A DNA stretch of 64,000 bases from an uncultured Clostridia bacterium. GTDB lineage: Bacteria; Bacillota; Clostridia; Oscillospirales; CAG-272. A program made the position numbers and the translations under genes. Position 1 is the first letter of the stretch; each line of letters opens with the position of its first letter. Shown piece by piece: positions 62,308 through 64,000 of this stretch. Where the stretch lies: contig CALWJT010000016.1 in assembly GCA_944381075.1 (NCBI GenBank), positions 1 to 64,000 on the forward strand, in the 5' to 3' direction. The notes under the pieces are model-generated. The model was not told where the DNA came from and did no database searches. It saw only the letters and a program-made list of their open reading frames with translations.

Positions 62308-63583
62308 AATTTTTCTTGCCAGCGTCGGCATCCTTTTTCTTTCTTAAATACTTGTCGATCTTCTCGACCATATTGTCGGGCATTTTCCTTTCTATCGGGA
62401 AAAATACGGCGTTGACAAAGCGGTCGGACAAAGCCGCGATGAATCTTGCCGTGCGCTCCATCGACTGCGCCGTCACCGTTTCGATCACATCGTAGCGGCA
62501 ATGGATCTGAGCGGTGCCGGGCACCGCGTTGCGCATGAAGTTGATGCCAGGGATCCCTTTGTCGGCAAACGGAATCGAGTCTGAGGAATAGATGTCCTGC
62601 CGAACGTTCATCGGATATCCGATCTCCTTATAAAAATAGGTGATGGCATGGCACAGCGCCTCCTCGCCGGTCACGCGCGCCTCATCGCGGCCGAGCAGCG
62701 GACCTGTCATATCCACATTGATGCAAAGCCGGATCTTATCCAGCAGGTCTTCGTGGGCCGCCACATACGCCTTGCTGCCGAGAAGTCCGCGCTCCTCCGA
62801 GCCGCAGAAGAGAAAACGAACCGTGCGCTTCGGCGGATTTTCCTTGTAGTAGCGCAGCAGCTCCAGAATGGTCGCCGTTCCGGACGCATTGTCGAACATA
62901 CCGGGGCTGAATACGACCGAATCATAGTGAGCCGTGTAAAGGATAACCTCATCCGGGAATTCCGTGCCGGGGATTTCCGCCACAATATTCTGGGAATCCG
63001 CCTCGCCCTCCTCCTGGGCAAGCGTAAGACGGACCCTTTTCGGCTTGGAGGCCACAAGCGCCAGCGCATCCGTCATGCGCATGCACACGCCGGGGATCTG
63101 CCCTTTTTCAATGTGCATCGGACGGAGCATACGCTCGGCAAAATCCAGCGATTCCTTCGTTTCACGGAAGGTGCCGGACGACGAAATGAATCCGACAACG
63201 CCCGCATCGATCAGCTTCGCAAATCCGTCCGCGCCGACGCCTCCCGCAATGAATACAATCTTTCCCCTTACGCCGACAAGGTCGATAGGCTCAAGCGCCT
63301 CCAGATATGCAAACTCCGCTTCGAGCCCCTCCGCCGCAGCGTTGCCGGAGAAGCCGTAGCCAGACACCTCATACTCCTTGTATTCCGGCTCTGTCACCTC
63401 GAGCTTTGCCTTGAGGATCTTATATCTCGGCGCCTTGAAGGTCTCCACCGTCGGCACGGCGCCGGCCTCCTCGATCTCCTTTGCCAAAATATCCGCTGCC
63501 TTTTTCTCTCCTTCAAAGGTAGAGAGCCGGACGAAATTCAGTTTTTCCAGCAGTTCATACATTCTTTTTCCGCTGATTTCCAT
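62306..63583 (-). CDS. M28-family zinc aminopeptidase
   Basis: The 425-residue peptidase has the zinc-ligand series AHYDSVVFSPGMFDNASGTA (His, Asp), CGSEERGLLGSKA (catalytic Glu and Glu ligand), CINVDMTGPL (Asp) and AQIHCRYDVIE (His). A PA-type insert occupies about residues 85-190 (VRGKIVFIAGGVGADGFAKL). No signal peptide is present, so it is probably a cytoplasmic aminopeptidase. It shares the terminator at 62264. Confidence 0.9.
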   Translation of the reverse strand: MEISGKRMYELLEKLNFVRLSTFEGEKKAADILAKEIEEAGAVPTVETFKAPRYKILKAKLEVTEPEYKEYEVSGYGFSGNAAAEGLEAEFAYLEALEPIDLVGVRGKIVFIAGGVGADGFAKLIDAGVVGFISSSGTFRETKESLDFAERMLRPMHIEKGQIPGVCMRMTDALALVASKPKRVRLTLAQEEGEADSQNIVAEIPGTEFPDEVILYTAHYDSVVFSPGMFDNASGTATILELLRYYKENPPKRTVRFLFCGSEERGLLGSKAYVAAHEDLLDKIRLCINVDMTGPLLGRDEARVTGEEALCHAITYFYKEIGYPMNVRQDIYSSDSIPFADKGIPGINFMRNAVPGTAQIHCRYDVIETVTAQSMERTARFIAALSDRFVNAVFFPIERKMPDNMVEKIDKYLRKKKDADAGKKN

Positions 63584-63637
63584 CGATATATCCTCCTTAT
63601 TTTATCGCCCCGTGCAGAAAAAATCCTGCATAGGAAA

Positions 63638-63680
63638 ACGGCGTAAAAATCTCAAATCCGTTTGAGATTGAATACGCCGT
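63638..63680 (-). terminator. Terminator of the acyl carrier protein gene
   Basis: ACGGCGTA (63638-63645) pairs with TACGCCGT (63673-63680) around an inner stem ATCTCAAA/TTTGAGAT, just after the ACP stop on the minus strand. Confidence 0.65.
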
Positions 63681-63687
63681 ATATGAC

Positions 63688-63921
63688 TTATGCCTTTTTC
63701 TCCTCGATATAAGCGGCGACATCGCCGACCGTAATCAGCTTATGGATGTCGTCCTCCTCGATATCGACGCCGAATTCCTCGTCGCAGCGAAGCGCCAGCT
63801 CCGCAAGCTCAAGAGAATTGATGCCAAGGTCTGCCTCCAGTCTTGAATCTGTCATGATGATGTCGGGGTCAAGCCCAAAGCTTTCTGCGAGCATGCCCTT
63901 GATTTGTTCCAGCATTTCCAT
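63688..63921 (-). CDS. Acyl carrier protein
   Basis: The 77-residue ACP has the phosphopantetheine site LGINSLELAELAL (Ser36) and acidic helices (RCDEEFGVDIEEDDIHKLIT). It is closer to ordinary fatty-acid ACPs than the ACP at 33052. GAGAGGAG precedes the ATG. A gene on the same strand ends just upstream (63976), so it may be the last gene of an operon extending beyond the window. Confidence 0.92.
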   Translation of the reverse strand: MEMLEQIKGMLAESFGLDPDIIMTDSRLEADLGINSLELAELALRCDEEFGVDIEEDDIHKLITVGDVAAYIEEKKA

Positions 63922-63975
63922 ACACTCCTCTCACGCCGCACGGCGTTCCATGGTTTCTCCCGCCCTGCGGGATTT

Positions 63976-64000
63976 TTATTTGAGCTTATAGCGGATGATC
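63976..64000 (-). CDS. C-terminal end of an unidentified gene
   Basis: The minus strand reads ...IIRYKLK-stop (TAA at 63976-63978) from the right edge. A small GC hairpin follows. Only seven residues are visible, so it is a guess from position, 54 bases before the ACP start. Confidence 0.25.

Overview
The window comes from a spore-forming anaerobe of the class Clostridia. It carries spoIVA (a sporulation-only ATPase), a pyruvate:ferredoxin oxidoreductase, strong AGGAGG-type ribosome sites and consensus sigma-A promoters. The core chromosome is GC-rich, and one clearly AT-rich block stands out at about 31.7-39.5 kb. I cannot name the genus from sequence alone.

Layout. (1) 1-12.6 kb is the flank of an integrative/mobilizable element: 5' part of a tyrosine integrase, ParB-like protein, MobC-like protein, truncated RepA-like ATPase, Cys-rich VLP protein and an excisionase-type protein. 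A row of degenerate repeats follows, then a defence module with an HTH protein, an Mrr endonuclease interrupted by a stop codon, and a complete type I restriction-modification system (hsdR-hsdM-hsdS). Just downstream lie two tandem copies of a structured RNA behind a perfect sigma-A promoter, and a third RNA-like fold. (2) 13.4-31.3 kb is mostly core: flavoprotein, XRE regulator with operators, two decayed membrane/secreted genes, spoIVA, nifJ, a DHDPS/NAL-family aldolase, a VanY-type peptidase, tRNA-Glu, a LysR regulator, a four-gene overlapping housekeeping/repair operon, an HMA protein and mutY. (3) 31.5-47.5 kb is an island of nested, decaying mobile DNA ending exactly at the 3' end of guaA. 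Its first half is an AT-rich peptide natural-product (RiPP) locus: a 40-residue, seven-cysteine precursor, a radical SAM/SPASM maturase, an ABC exporter, an HPr-kinase-like protein, a nucleotidyltransferase and an acyl carrier protein. The downstream FkbH-like and second-exporter genes are broken. Its second half holds relics of IS110 and IS30 transposases, an RNA-polymerase-like pseudogene, a MobA-type relaxase, and a Tn4451-style TnpW/large serine recombinase pair in which the recombinase is broken. (4) 47.5-64 kb is core again: an unusual eukaryote-type GMP synthase, an ABC exporter operon, and a DeoR-regulated 2-oxoacid dehydrogenase locus in the order E2, E3, fused E1 alpha-beta. An HD hydrolase, a DUF3737 beta-helix protein, an M28 peptidase and an acyl carrier protein follow.

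The most interesting system is the RiPP locus. The cysteine-rich precursor ends in serine. The island combines a radical SAM enzyme with the kinase/nucleotidyltransferase pair known from tailoring the C-terminal serine of some lasso peptides, and with an ACP/FkbH pair of the kind that makes glyceryl-ACP. I do not recognise this combination as a described pathway. The locus is partly degraded, so its present activity is uncertain. The tandem structured RNAs at 11.9-12.26 kb are the second item I would look at.
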